Positions 9,040 to 17,178 of a stretch of 46,362 bases of DNA are shown one piece after another. This stretch comes from a gamma proteobacterium symbiont of Stewartia floridana (GTDB lineage Bacteria; Pseudomonadota; Gammaproteobacteria; Chromatiales; Chromatiaceae): contig NAUB01000009.1 in the NCBI GenBank assembly GCA_003676145.1, forward strand, positions 1-46,362, in the 5' to 3' direction. Both the position numbers and the translations under genes were made by a program. Numbering within the stretch: the first letter of the stretch is position 1; every line of letters starts with the position of its first letter. The notes under the pieces were generated by a model. The model did not search any database, was not told the DNA's origin, and saw nothing but the letters and a program-made list of their open reading frames with translations.

Positions 9040-9825
9040 ATGGAGAGTACAGCGTATACAGGCAGCACTCGCTGGGATGAACTGGTGGTCAACCGGATTG
9101 CAATCAATCAACCCCTGCAGTGGTTGTCCAAAGGTTGGCGGGACATGCGGGATGCGGGCAGATACAGCCTCGCCTATGGCGCCGCCATCGTCGCGATCAG
9201 CGCCCTGATAACCTACCTTCTGTACGCCACTGAGAGTCAGTTTCTGCTGCCTTTTCTGGTTGCCGGCTTTTTCCTGATCGCACCGTTCCTGGGCATTGGT
9301 CTCTATCAGATGAGCGCCCACCTGGAACGGGGAGAGCCACTGAAAACCTGCAATGCACTGGAAGCCTGGAAAAGCAACCATACCCATATCAGCATGATCA
9401 CCGGTGGATTCCTGATCATCATGCAGCTCTGGATCGCTTCCAACTATGTGCTTTTTTCCCTGCTCTATGAGGGTATCTCGCCACCACTGGACAACTTCTT
9501 TGCAAATGTTTTTCTCTCGGAGAAAGGCAGGAACTTCACCATCGCAAGCATCATGGTGGGCTTTTTCTTTGCCTGGTGGGCCTACATGATCAGTGTCATC
9601 ACCGTTCCCATACTGATCGACCGCAAGATCGATGGCTTCACCGCAATCCGCCTGAGCGTCAAATCGGTACTGAAGAACATGCCGGCGATGATGCTGTGGG
9701 CCTTTCTGATCGTCCTGATCGTTGGACTCGGACTGGTCACCTACTACATCGGATTACTGATCGCCCTGCCGTTGATTGGACATGCCAGCTGGCACGCCTA
9801 TCGATCCTTGGTACCGCCTTCCTAG
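9040..9825 (+). CDS. DUF2189 integral membrane protein
   Basis: This 261-residue inner-membrane protein has about six hydrophobic segments. The family-typical opening WDELVVNRIAINQPLQWLSKGWRDM is followed by SLAYGAAIVAIS and FLLPFLVAGFFLIAPFLGIG. Later comes WWAYMISVITVPILIDRKI, matching the DUF2189 pattern. The function of the family is not established; it has been found near cytochrome oxidase and other respiratory genes. GGAGGAGAG lies immediately upstream of the ATG. It is a single-gene unit, and an inverted-repeat element follows it. Confidence 0.85.
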   Translation: MESTAYTGSTRWDELVVNRIAINQPLQWLSKGWRDMRDAGRYSLAYGAAIVAISALITYLLYATESQFLLPFLVAGFFLIAPFLGIGLYQMSAHLERGEPLKTCNALEAWKSNHTHISMITGGFLIIMQLWIASNYVLFSLLYEGISPPLDNFFANVFLSEKGRNFTIASIMVGFFFAWWAYMISVITVPILIDRKIDGFTAIRLSVKSVLKNMPAMMLWAFLIVLIVGLGLVTYYIGLLIALPLIGHASWHAYRSLVPPS

Positions 9826-9853
9826 GGGCTGTTTGATTGTTTGGGATTTAAAA

Positions 9854-10023
9854 CCGCAAATGGACGCGAATCACCGCAAACATTCGCTAATATCTTAATA
9901 GGTTTTGATACTCAACCATCCATTGTGCTTGGTGGTTAAAACGGCATACACACAGGATGATCATTAACGTCGGCCCCGACCGATATTTCGCGTGTTTTTG
10001 CGGTGATTCGCGTCCATTTGCGG
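9854..10023. repeat. dispersed inverted-repeat element, family 1, copy A
   Basis: The arms at 9854-9880 and 9997-10023 are perfect 27-bp reverse complements (CCGCAAATGGACGCGAATCA... on the left) separated by 116 bases. The same arm sequence with small changes recurs at 16945-17110, 21811-21846 and 27853-27951. There is no coding potential inside. It looks like a miniature inverted-repeat or large REP-like element sitting downstream of genes. Confidence 0.85.
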
Positions 10024-10104
10024 CTCTGGCTTCAGACATTATCGACAAGCCACGAAATCAGACTCTCACGCCACATTGAGCAATATCGGACTTTGCAGGC
10101 GTAG

Positions 10105-10153
10105 GCCGGGATCCGACTGATAAACATCACGGATCCCGGCTTTCGCCGGGATC
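10105..10153. repeat. competing hairpins downstream of the catechol dioxygenase gene
   Basis: GCCGGGATCCG (10105-10115) pairs with CGGATCCCGGC (10130-10140) over 11 bp. GATCCCGGC (10132-10140) also pairs with GCCGGGATC (10145-10153) around a loop that reads GAAA on the minus strand. The two stems share 10132-10140 and exclude each other. There is no U-tract. It lies 28 bases past the stop of the upper phenol operon and could act as its 3' end or be a REP-type repeat. Confidence 0.6.
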
Positions 10154-10180
10154 AAAGCCAGAGAAAAGATCTGTGGCGGC

Positions 10181-11101
10181 TTAGGTAACCACGGTAAGAA
10201 ACCGCTCGTTCAACTTCTGATCATGGTAGAAGATCGCGCCACCCAACTCATCGGCAGTCCAGGTAATCGGCTCATGATCCGGATACCAGTCGTAGGAGCC
10301 GTGAAAGACCTCGTTACGATTGCCTGAGGGGTCGAAGAAGTAGATGGTACGACCCCGGGTAATCCCATGACGGGTGGGACCGATGTCGATGGAGATTTTG
10401 TGTTTACCGATGATGTCGGCGGCACGTAACACCTCTTCCCATGAGCCGAGCAGAAATGAGGCATGATGCAACTTGCCCTTCTCTTCATGACGGATGATCG
10501 CCAGGTCGTGGGCCTTCATGCCACAGGTCAGAAATGAGGCCAGTTGCAGATCACCATCCACCACCTTTTCCGTCTCATCGAAACCCAATACCTCTTTGAA
10601 CAGTTTGACACTGCCATCCAGGTCATCCCCATACAACAGGCAGTGATCGAAGCGCTGCACCTGCATACCTTTCAGATTGTCGGGCCAGGGTTCCGGATTG
10701 ACCCGTCCCATATCGGTCCCTTTCACATCCTTGTCCGCGTAGAGCTCGAACATGTGACCGGTGGGTGAATCGAAGCGAACCCGTTCGCCGCAGTGATTCA
10801 GTTCACCCGCAGGGATGCGCTCCACGTTGCATCCGAAATCCTTCAGTTTCTGTTCCAGCTCATCCATGGTTTCCCTACTGTCGACTTTGAAACCCATGAA
10901 ATCCATGCCGGTGGAGTCTGCTTCACGCAGCACCACCGAGAACCAGTCCTGCTCATCCCAACCTTTAAGGTAGACCCGCCCCTGGTCATCCCGGTCGGTC
11001 TCGAGCAGGCCGAGCCGCTCTTTGTAGTGAAGCAGGGATTCATCCAGGTCAAGTACCCGCAGGGACACATGTCCCGGGCGTAAAACACCTCTAATAGCCA
11101 T
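10181..11101 (-). CDS. dmpB: catechol 2,3-dioxygenase (meta-cleavage, extradiol)
   Basis: This Fe(II) enzyme opens catechol with O2 to 2-hydroxymuconic semialdehyde. The 306-residue sequence follows the two-domain XylE/DmpB type throughout. The metal ligands are His153 (FDH), His213 (LHH) and Glu264 (NEVF). The second-shell residues His198 (KAHD), His245 (GPTRHG) and Tyr254 (YFFDPSGN) are present too. AGGAGG precedes the ATG by 8 bases. It is the last gene of the upper phenol operon, 88 bases after dmpO, which fits cotranscription from the sigma-54 promoter before dmpK. Its presumed reactivating ferredoxin, dmpQ, is not adjacent but 26 kb away. Confidence 0.97.
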   Translation of the reverse strand: MAIRGVLRPGHVSLRVLDLDESLLHYKERLGLLETDRDDQGRVYLKGWDEQDWFSVVLREADSTGMDFMGFKVDSRETMDELEQKLKDFGCNVERIPAGELNHCGERVRFDSPTGHMFELYADKDVKGTDMGRVNPEPWPDNLKGMQVQRFDHCLLYGDDLDGSVKLFKEVLGFDETEKVVDGDLQLASFLTCGMKAHDLAIIRHEEKGKLHHASFLLGSWEEVLRAADIIGKHKISIDIGPTRHGITRGRTIYFFDPSGNRNEVFHGSYDWYPDHEPITWTADELGGAIFYHDQKLNERFLTVVT

Positions 11102-11189
11102 CAGTGAAGCCTCCTATGGTTGCCGCATCTCGGTGCGGCCGGTATATATAAAAAATCAATCCAACCGGTCTGCATCTGCCGGCTTTTCG

Positions 11190-11558
11190 TTATGAACAGG
11201 AACCCCGATAACCGTTAAGCCCTGGGGTACGGAAACAGATCAACGACTTGTGTCCAACACCGTTGTCCGCCAGGCTTTTACTCATATCGGGGGTTGACGA
11301 TTGACCGTCAATCTTCCACTCCACCTGCTCCCAGTTGACCGATTGGTAGTCCGGGTGCATGCCGTAATAGGTCGGTATCAGCTCTTCAATCAAGGCACCG
11401 AATGGCATCTCCGGGGGCAGTGGGAAAGCGATTGCCGAACAGAAACTCAGGTGCTCCTCCCAGTGCAGGTAGACCACCTGGTTACCGTGGAAATTTTCCT
11501 TGCGATCGCGGAACTCCACGGCCTCCGCGTAGCCTGGTTTGAGTGCGATTACAGCCAT
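11190..11558 (-). CDS. dmpO: phenol hydroxylase component P4
   Basis: This 122-residue small (gamma) subunit belongs to the oxygenase of multicomponent phenol hydroxylase. The three-subunit oxygenase is P1-P3-P4. The sequence MAVIALKPGYAEAVEFRDRK, then FPLPPEMPFGALIEELIP and YYGMHPDYQSVNWEQVEW match the P4 family. It starts with a GAGG site about 10 bases upstream. A 131-base gap carrying a hairpin repeat separates it from dmpN, which is unusual inside this otherwise tightly packed operon. Confidence 0.93.
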   Translation of the reverse strand: MAVIALKPGYAEAVEFRDRKENFHGNQVVYLHWEEHLSFCSAIAFPLPPEMPFGALIEELIPTYYGMHPDYQSVNWEQVEWKIDGQSSTPDMSKSLADNGVGHKSLICFRTPGLNGYRGSCS

Positions 11559-11617
11559 CTGCTATACCTCGCTATGTATTCGTTTTTCATCGTTGTCATC
11601 TCGTTATCCTTATCCGC

Positions 11618-11669
11618 TGCGGCAAGCCGCACCCTACGTTGGTTCATGTGTAGGGTGCGGCTTGCCGCA
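11618..11669. repeat. dispersed GTGCGGC inverted repeat, family 2, copy A, inside the phenol operon
   Basis: The left arm TGCGGCAAGCCGCACCCTAC (11618-11637) and the right arm GTAGGGTGCGGCTTGCCGCA (11650-11669) pair perfectly over 20 bp with a 12-base loop. Each arm also contains the self-complementary core GCGGCAAGCCGC/GCGGCTTGCCGC. It lies between dmpN and dmpO. A second copy is at 23838-23900. Confidence 0.85.
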
Positions 11670-11689
11670 CCGTGTTTAGGCTTCAGCTG

Positions 11690-13213
11690 TCAGTTAGCAA
11701 CCTTCTTGCGTGCAGCCTGCCAGGCATCCCACTGCTGTTGATCCGGCGAACCGCTGTAGTCCAGGTTGTCGGCACCGTTATCCATGTGATACCACTTCAA
11801 AACATCACCCAGATCCGCTCCGCCGCAATTGCCTTGGAAAATCTGGTGTACCGGCAACCAGGCCTGGGCAAACTTCTCCGGCTCGTTCTCAAAGATGTCC
11901 TTACAGCCGTCAGAGCAGAAGTGGTAGCGTTCGCCCTTGTATTCGGTACTGCGGAAGCCGATCTTGCCGGGATCGCCAGGCTCGGTGTAACCCATCGGGA
12001 TCTGACAGGTCTGGCAGAGCTGAGGCAGGGCGTTGTTGTAGAAACGTTCACCCTTGGCCTCCATCTCCCGCCACATCTCGAAGCGTGGACGGTAGTATTT
12101 GTCGAAGGTGTTGGGATACTTCTCCGACAGCCAGGCCATCTCTTCATCGGTTGGCAACCAGGTATGGAAACCGGCCGCCTGGGTGTATTGATAGAAGATC
12201 GCCCAGTTCTGGTGGGAGATGTGCTCCGCCTCTTCGGTGGCGATATCCGCATACTTGGGAACCCGCAGACCATAACGGGAGAGATCTTCAAACAGCGCAC
12301 CACCCGCTTCGGTGAAGTAGATCTCCCACGCCTCCTTCCAGGACATGATCCGTTTCGGCAGCATGTAGTCCATCATCATCGCCACCAGGCCCAGCATCTT
12401 GTGGCCACGCCAGAACCATTTGTCCACCCACTTCTGCACGATCGGCAGATTGTCCGGGTGCTGTTCCAGCATGAACTTGATCACTTCGATACCAAGAGTC
12501 ATGTGACGTGCTTCATCGGACTGGGCCGAGAAGCCGAAGGTCACTGTCGCCAGGTCGCCGTTGTAGGCGGCGCCGGACATGAACGGCACGAACAGCAGGT
12601 TGGTCAACACATACTCAAAGGCGAAAGAGATCGCGGTAAAGAACTCGAAGGGGCCGGCGGTACAGGCATCGTCGAAGAAGGACTTCGGCACCGACAGGTA
12701 CCAGACCCGATCGTGCATGTGGGGGAATTCGGCGAAGCCATCGAAGTACTTGTTGTAGTGACTGATGGTATGAATCTGAGTCTGCGCATGACGCAACTCA
12801 TCCAGGGATTGCATCTGCGCCGCCACCCGCGGACCGACGCCGCGGATATGCCGACCCAGATGGGCAAAGTGGCGATGGGCCTGATATTCCAACGGCGTCA
12901 CGCCGGTGAGGAACAGCTTGATTGCATTCACATAGCGGGCATCGGAGATACCGAGCTGGCCGTTGTTCTGCGCGAAAGAGTCGAGTACCGCATACAGCTT
13001 GCGCTCTTTCTCACCCTGGTATTTCCAGTAGGCGTCCATGGTCAGGCGGAATGGGTCCTCCCATTTCGACCAGTCGGTGATCTTGATCCCTTCGAAGGTA
13101 TCGTAGGGAAACACATCGTCCATCTTCTGGTAGCTGGTCTCCCAGTCGAGACCTCGGGTCATCAGCGCATAGCGCTGTTTCAGGTTCATCTTTTTCTTGC
13201 GTGGGGGTGTCAT
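11690..13213 (-). CDS. dmpN: phenol hydroxylase component P3, large diiron oxygenase subunit
   Basis: This catalytic alpha subunit hydroxylates phenol to catechol at a carboxylate-bridged diiron site. It has 507 residues, normal for P3. The diiron ligands are readable as Glu109 (TPLEYQ), Glu139/His142 (DELRH), Glu200 (FAFEYV) and Glu234/His237 (DEARH), with the spacing of toluene/phenol monooxygenases. A C-terminal YHS-type domain with CQTC and FCSDGCKDIF supplies the Cys pairs usual in this family. It sits 18 bases after dmpM. A long open frame on the opposite strand across this gene is a shadow caused by codon bias. Confidence 0.97.
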   Translation of the reverse strand: MTPPRKKKMNLKQRYALMTRGLDWETSYQKMDDVFPYDTFEGIKITDWSKWEDPFRLTMDAYWKYQGEKERKLYAVLDSFAQNNGQLGISDARYVNAIKLFLTGVTPLEYQAHRHFAHLGRHIRGVGPRVAAQMQSLDELRHAQTQIHTISHYNKYFDGFAEFPHMHDRVWYLSVPKSFFDDACTAGPFEFFTAISFAFEYVLTNLLFVPFMSGAAYNGDLATVTFGFSAQSDEARHMTLGIEVIKFMLEQHPDNLPIVQKWVDKWFWRGHKMLGLVAMMMDYMLPKRIMSWKEAWEIYFTEAGGALFEDLSRYGLRVPKYADIATEEAEHISHQNWAIFYQYTQAAGFHTWLPTDEEMAWLSEKYPNTFDKYYRPRFEMWREMEAKGERFYNNALPQLCQTCQIPMGYTEPGDPGKIGFRSTEYKGERYHFCSDGCKDIFENEPEKFAQAWLPVHQIFQGNCGGADLGDVLKWYHMDNGADNLDYSGSPDQQQWDAWQAARKKVAN

Positions 13214-13231
13214 TGAATTGCTCCTCCGGTA

Positions 13232-13504
13232 TTAAGCGCCCCAGGAGAGGACCAGCTCATCATCGTCCTCATCCAGGCTGCCGCCCATGGATACGATGGT
13301 GAGATGGATCTCCTGAGGATCCCAGTCGCGACCGATACGCTCGGATACAGACTCCGCCTTGACCACCAGGCGTTCCGGGCAGTCGATCTTGACCGCACCG
13401 GGCATGTAGTTGGCGTTGGCGCTGGGGTTGTCTTCTAAAATCGACTCGATCACGGGACGAGCCTCATCATTGTTCTGCAGGGTTATGGATACGATGCCAG
13501 CCAT
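13232..13504 (-). CDS. dmpM: phenol hydroxylase component P2, effector protein
   Basis: This 90-residue cofactor-free effector protein of the MmoB/DmpM family binds the oxygenase near the active site and couples reductase electron transfer to hydroxylation. The GIVSITLQNNDEARPVIESI start, the AVKIDCPERLVV segment and the acidic C-terminus (SLDEDDDELVLSW) match P2. It lies in the middle of the dmpKLMNO order, 12 bases after dmpL. Confidence 0.94.
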   Translation of the reverse strand: MAGIVSITLQNNDEARPVIESILEDNPSANANYMPGAVKIDCPERLVVKAESVSERIGRDWDPQEIHLTIVSMGGSLDEDDDELVLSWGA

Positions 13505-13516
13505 CTCGGCCTCCTG

Positions 13517-14515
13517 TTATAGGTTCAAACCGAGCTTGCCGGCCCGCTTATCGAGTTGTTCTTTCACATCGGCGAGAGCACTATCGGCACAATCACCCAA
13601 CACCATGGCTGCCAGGGGTTGTAGGGCCTTATGGATCTCATCCCGCCACTCGCCATACCAATTGGAGAGCAACGCCTGGTTCTCCTCCGACTCCTTGGCC
13701 GCCACCTTGATCACCGCATCGACCCAGCGGTTGTGTTCCGTATTCCAGTCGACCATGAACTCACAGAGGATGGAGATCGCCGCCGCACCATGCTTTTGGC
13801 CTTCGCTATCGAAGTGGTTGTAGACCAGGGGATAGATCAAACCATCCATCACCAGGAACTGGGCCACCAGGGCCTCGAACCAATCCTTCACCACCAGGCT
13901 GTCTTCCACGCACTTGCGCAGCCCCTGCCAGGCCTCACCATCCATCCACTGGGCTTTGGCATCGTCCAGCAGATCGCCGGTGCCATTGCCCAGAGAGATA
14001 CCGATACGGGAGAGGATCTGGGCGATACCCAGACGATCACCAGCGGTGAAGATCGCCGCCGAGGTGATGGCGGTGCCATAACCTGCGTCACTGATCGAAC
14101 AGGCATTCATATTGGCGCCCCACTCATAGTGGCGCAGCGGGACCAGATAGTTGACGATCATCTGCCGCCATTCCGGTTCGATGTTGGCCAGCATCTCCCG
14201 CTTCTCTTCAAAGGCGAAGTTGCGATCGGTGGTCTGATGCATGTTGGCCCGGGCGATGGTGTAGGTGCCGTAGTAGTACTGACGGGGATCCTTGAACTTG
14301 TACCAGTCGGACATCTTGATCTGGGTACGCCCCTCATCGAAGTGCCAATGCTCCGGTCCCCACAGGGGCCGATAGTGAAAATGGGTGGTGGCCTGCAGAT
14401 CGTAGACCCCCTCCTCATAACGGGAAGCCGGGGCGTCTGAACCAAGGCGCCTTGCCACATGGGCAAAGGTGTGGCGCTTCGGCTCCACGTTCATGGTTTT
14501 GATATCGATACTCAT
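13517..14515 (-). CDS. dmpL: phenol hydroxylase component P1, beta oxygenase subunit
   Basis: This 332-residue beta subunit of the oxygenase has a ferritin-like fold that lacks a working diiron site in this family and supports the P3 subunit. RHTFAHVARRLG, PASRYEEGVYDLQATTHFHY, RPLWGPEHWHFDEGRT and DPRQYYYGTYTIARANMHQ at the N-terminus follow the DmpL pattern. It comes 36 bases after dmpK and 12 before dmpM, in the standard order. Confidence 0.95.
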   Translation of the reverse strand: MSIDIKTMNVEPKRHTFAHVARRLGSDAPASRYEEGVYDLQATTHFHYRPLWGPEHWHFDEGRTQIKMSDWYKFKDPRQYYYGTYTIARANMHQTTDRNFAFEEKREMLANIEPEWRQMIVNYLVPLRHYEWGANMNACSISDAGYGTAITSAAIFTAGDRLGIAQILSRIGISLGNGTGDLLDDAKAQWMDGEAWQGLRKCVEDSLVVKDWFEALVAQFLVMDGLIYPLVYNHFDSEGQKHGAAAISILCEFMVDWNTEHNRWVDAVIKVAAKESEENQALLSNWYGEWRDEIHKALQPLAAMVLGDCADSALADVKEQLDKRAGKLGLNL

Positions 14516-14551
14516 GGTTGCTCTATTCCTCCTGGGATAGCGGATCTTCCA

Positions 14552-14803
14552 CTAAAGGTTCGTCGACTCCCGGTAGAGACCGGGGCGCTTGGTCTGACCG
14601 TCCCCGGTTCCGATCTCATCGGAACTGCGGACCAGTCTGGCCTGGTGCTTGTCGCAGAAGATCTTGAAGGCTTCGTGGGGGAGGATCAGTTCAACCGTCA
14701 GGTCCTCATCGTCGATGGAGAACTCAAACTCGACAAACTTGCCGAGCCGCTCGCCGGTGACTCTGATGTAGGCCTGGCCAATTTTCGGGACATATTCCCG
14801 CAT
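14552..14803 (-). CDS. dmpK: phenol hydroxylase component P0, assembly protein
   Basis: This 83-residue DmpK/P0 family protein is needed in known systems for correct assembly or iron loading of the oxygenase. KIGQAYIRVTGERLGKFVEF and EFIFCDKH-like AFKIFCDKHQARLVR segments fit the family. The start at 14803 has AGGAGG 7 bases upstream; a longer frame from 14824 would swallow that site. It is the first gene of the upper operon, about 60 bases downstream of the predicted sigma-54 start point. Confidence 0.9.
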   Translation of the reverse strand: MREYVPKIGQAYIRVTGERLGKFVEFEFSIDDEDLTVELILPHEAFKIFCDKHQARLVRSSDEIGTGDGQTKRPGLYRESTNL

Positions 14804-14827
14804 GACATCCTCCTGTTCTCTCAAATG

Positions 14828-14847
14828 GAGACCTCTAAAACGGTCTC
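14828..14847 (-). promoter_or_regulatory. 5' leader hairpin of the phenol hydroxylase mRNA
   Basis: GAGACC and GGTCTC form a perfect 6-bp stem with an 8-base loop. It lies between the predicted start point of the sigma-54 promoter (about 14862) and the dmpK ribosome site, so it would sit near the transcript's 5' end and may stabilise it. Confidence 0.4.
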
Positions 14848-14872
14848 TCTCAATTTCTGGTCAAAAGGAGAT

Positions 14873-14889
14873 TGCAGAAGCTGTGCCAA
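14873..14889 (-). promoter_or_regulatory. sigma-54 promoter of the dmpKLMNO-dmpB operon
   Basis: On the minus strand TTGGCACAGCTTCTGCA carries the -24 GG and -12 GC with the required ten bases between, in a context close to the consensus TGGCACG-N4-TTGCA. The divergent neighbour gene encodes a DmpR-type sigma-54 activator. The sequence is 15/17 identical to the promoter at 27571-27587. Confidence 0.88.
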
Positions 14890-14954
14890 AACCATTAAGT
14901 GATTGTTTTTTATAAATTAACAGGATTTTTACTGGATCATAGGCGGGAAAAAAT

Positions 14955-15011
14955 TTGATGATTCAGTGAAACTCGTTTGATCATTTGGCAAATTTCACCA
15001 AATCATTCAAC
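14955..15011. promoter_or_regulatory. candidate DmpR upstream activating sequences
   Basis: TTGATCATTTGGCAAA (14977-14992) resembles the XylR/DmpR site TTGATCAATTGATCAA. TTGATGATTCAGTGAA (14955-14970) and, inverted, CACCAAATCATTCAA (14997-15011) flank it. The middle box lies 88 bp upstream of the -24 element, the range expected for an enhancer-bound activator. Together 14977-15011 form an imperfect inverted repeat. Confidence 0.6.
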
Positions 15012-15105
15012 CTTCAGCAGCAAAAATGCTGCAACCGCACAATCTGAACACTCAACCCATGTCAAATATGCTCAAGCCACGGCAAACAGTCCAAAAATTT
15101 ATTAT

Positions 15106-15134
15106 TTGATTAAATTTCCAGTTGGCACTATAAA
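15106..15134 (+). promoter_or_regulatory. putative sigma-70 promoter of dmpR
   Basis: TTGATT (15106-15111), a 17-bp spacer and TATAAA (15129-15134) would start transcription near 15141, leaving a leader of about 120 bases before dmpR. The fit is good, but the region is AT-rich, so chance is possible. Confidence 0.5.
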
Positions 15135-15263
15135 AATAGGAGCGCATGGGAGAAGCCATCGAGTTTCCAACAAACAGAAATAGAAGCCATACGCTCTCAG
15201 GGATGATTTTTTATATACCAACTACTACTCCCCGGTGATCAGGAGAGGCGGGGCGGAGGATAG

Positions 15264-16928
15264 ATGTCATCTCAATTGAGTATCTCCGGTCTTCCCATGG
15301 AAGAGCGGAACCTGCACCTGACTTTCGACGCGGGACAGATCCTGCTCAACGACCAGCGCATGGTATTGATGCATACCCACGCCATGGGAGCTCTGCGCAA
15401 AGAGCTGATGGACACCCTTGGCCACGACCGGGCGCGGGGGGTGCTGACCCGCATGGGCTATGCCTCCGGGGCCAAGGATGCGGATCTGGCGCGCAAGCTT
15501 CTGCCGGAATCCAATGACGAGGACCTGCTGTTGATGGGGCCACGACTGCATACCCTGGAAGGGGTGGTGCATGTCAAACCGATCAAAATCGATATCGATA
15601 TCCGTCAGCGCCACTTCTATGGTGAGTTCCTGTGGGAGAACTCCCACGAAGCCTCGGAGCATCTGAAGCTTTTCGGCATCCATCCGGAACCGGTCTGCTG
15701 GACCCAGATCGGCTACGCATCGGGCTACACCAGCGAGATCATGGGACGCTTCATCGCCTACCGGGAGGTGGAGTGTCACGCCAAAGGGGATAAACACTGC
15801 CGCATCATCGGCAAGCCCATCGAGGAGTGGGAAGACGCGGATGAAGAGCGGCGTCACTATCGCCCCGACCCGATGGCGGAACAGCTGCTGGCGCTGCAGG
15901 ATGAGGTAAGCCACCTGAGGGACTCCCTGCAGGAGGAGACCGGCATTGGCGATATGGTGGGCAGCTCCCAGGCCTTCAAGGATGCCTGTGACATGCTGCG
16001 CAAAGTGGCGGAGAGCCATGTCACGGTGCTGCTGCTTGGTGAGACCGGCGTGGGCAAGGAGATGTTCGCCCGGGCGCTGCACAGCATCAGCCCCCAGGAG
16101 AAAAATCCCTTTGTCGCCATCAACTGCACCACCATCCCGGAAGAGCTGATCGAGTCGGAGCTGTTCGGTGTGGAGAAAGGGGCCTATACCGGCGCCCTGC
16201 AGTCCCGACCCGGACGCTTCGAGCGCGCCCATGGGGGCACCCTGTTCCTGGATGAGGTGGGCGATCTGTCGATGAACGCCCAGGCGAAGCTGCTGCGGGT
16301 ATTGCAAGAGGGAGAGATCGAGCGGGTCGGTGACACCAGGACCCGCAAGGTGGATGTGCGGGTGATCGCCGCCACCAATGTGGATCTGCAGGAGGCGGTG
16401 GCCGCTGGACGCTTTCGCTCCGACCTCTACTACCGACTCAACATCTACCCGGTTATCATCCCGCCCCTGAGAGAGCGTAAGGATGATATCGAGCTGCTGG
16501 TGGAGCGCTTCCTGGAGAAGTACACCGCTCGACACGGCAAGCGGGTCAGCGGTGTAACCGAACCGGCACTGCAATCCCTCTACGATTACAACTGGCCGGG
16601 TAACATCCGTGAACTGGAGAACATGATCGAGCGTGGTGTGATCATCGTATCCAATGGCGAAGCCATCGATCTCAAGGATCTGTTCCCCTGTCTCAACATG
16701 AGCAAGGATGCCCCGAACCTGATGCCCAGCAACCCCCAGGAGCCCCTGCCACTCGACTCACTGGTCGCCCAGGTACTGGATCAATCCGGCAGCATGGAGG
16801 CGGTGGAGACACTGATACTGGAGTCCGCGGTGGAGAAGGCCAACGGCAATCTCAGCCAGGCCGCCAGACTGCTCGGCATGACCCGTCCTCAACTGGCCTA
16901 TCGTTTGAAAAAGCGGGATGGGGATTAG
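15264..16928 (+). CDS. dmpR: phenol-responsive sigma-54 activator, DmpR/XylR/MopR family
   Basis: This 554-residue enhancer-binding protein would sense phenol and drive sigma-54 promoters. The N-terminal XylR_N/V4R sensor (about 1-200) has Cys145, Glu168, Cys171 and Cys179 with exactly the spacing of the MopR zinc site. His96 and Trp124 fall at the MopR phenol-contact positions. An AAA+ domain follows with Walker A GETGVGKE (259-266), the sigma-54 contact loop GAYTGA (306-311, a GAFTGA variant) and Walker B TLFLDE (326-331). A Fis-type helix-turn-helix lies at the end (GNLSQAARLLGMTRPQLAYR). GGAGGATAG precedes the ATG. It is divergent from dmpK, sharing a 460-bp control region. Confidence 0.95.
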   Translation: MSSQLSISGLPMEERNLHLTFDAGQILLNDQRMVLMHTHAMGALRKELMDTLGHDRARGVLTRMGYASGAKDADLARKLLPESNDEDLLLMGPRLHTLEGVVHVKPIKIDIDIRQRHFYGEFLWENSHEASEHLKLFGIHPEPVCWTQIGYASGYTSEIMGRFIAYREVECHAKGDKHCRIIGKPIEEWEDADEERRHYRPDPMAEQLLALQDEVSHLRDSLQEETGIGDMVGSSQAFKDACDMLRKVAESHVTVLLLGETGVGKEMFARALHSISPQEKNPFVAINCTTIPEELIESELFGVEKGAYTGALQSRPGRFERAHGGTLFLDEVGDLSMNAQAKLLRVLQEGEIERVGDTRTRKVDVRVIAATNVDLQEAVAAGRFRSDLYYRLNIYPVIIPPLRERKDDIELLVERFLEKYTARHGKRVSGVTEPALQSLYDYNWPGNIRELENMIERGVIIVSNGEAIDLKDLFPCLNMSKDAPNLMPSNPQEPLPLDSLVAQVLDQSGSMEAVETLILESAVEKANGNLSQAARLLGMTRPQLAYRLKKRDGD

Positions 16929-16944
16929 GGCTATTTGGATTATT

Positions 16945-17110
16945 AAGTCCGCTAATGAACGCGAATAAACGCTAATGGTTTTTGTTGTGTCAGGTCGGTT
17001 TGGAGCAGCTCATTCGTACCGCGATTGGATGCGAATAGTCGCAAACAATCCCCTACACAATTTCAATTTGCGACTCTTATTTGCGTTCATTAGCGTTCAT
17101 TTGCGGACTT
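16945..17110. repeat. dispersed inverted-repeat element, family 1, copy B
   Basis: The left arm begins AAGTCCGCTAATGAACGCGA (16945) and the right arm ends at 17110 with its near-complement TTCATTTGCGGACTT. Over about 32 bp there are roughly five mismatches. A further partial motif lies inside (GCGATTGGATGCGAATAGTC near 17021). It sits between dmpR and the AEC permease gene. Confidence 0.78.
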
Positions 17111-17178
17111 GATAAAAAATGATATCCAACCACTCACAAACCCAAAGCCGCCACCTCAATCATAACGAGACAGTCTGA

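Noticed and set aside
9854..10023. Possibility that the long repeats form a CRISPR array
   Set aside because: The repeats are inverted pairs at four separate places, not regularly spaced direct repeats, and no cas genes are present.
11672..13216. Long plus-strand open frame opposite dmpN
   Set aside because: It mirrors dmpN exactly in extent, has no ribosome site and its residue make-up is that of a codon-bias shadow. The minus strand has a full set of diiron residues.
15267..16574. Long minus-strand open frame opposite dmpR
   Set aside because: dmpR has all AAA+ and sensor motifs on the plus strand; the other frame shows no domain.
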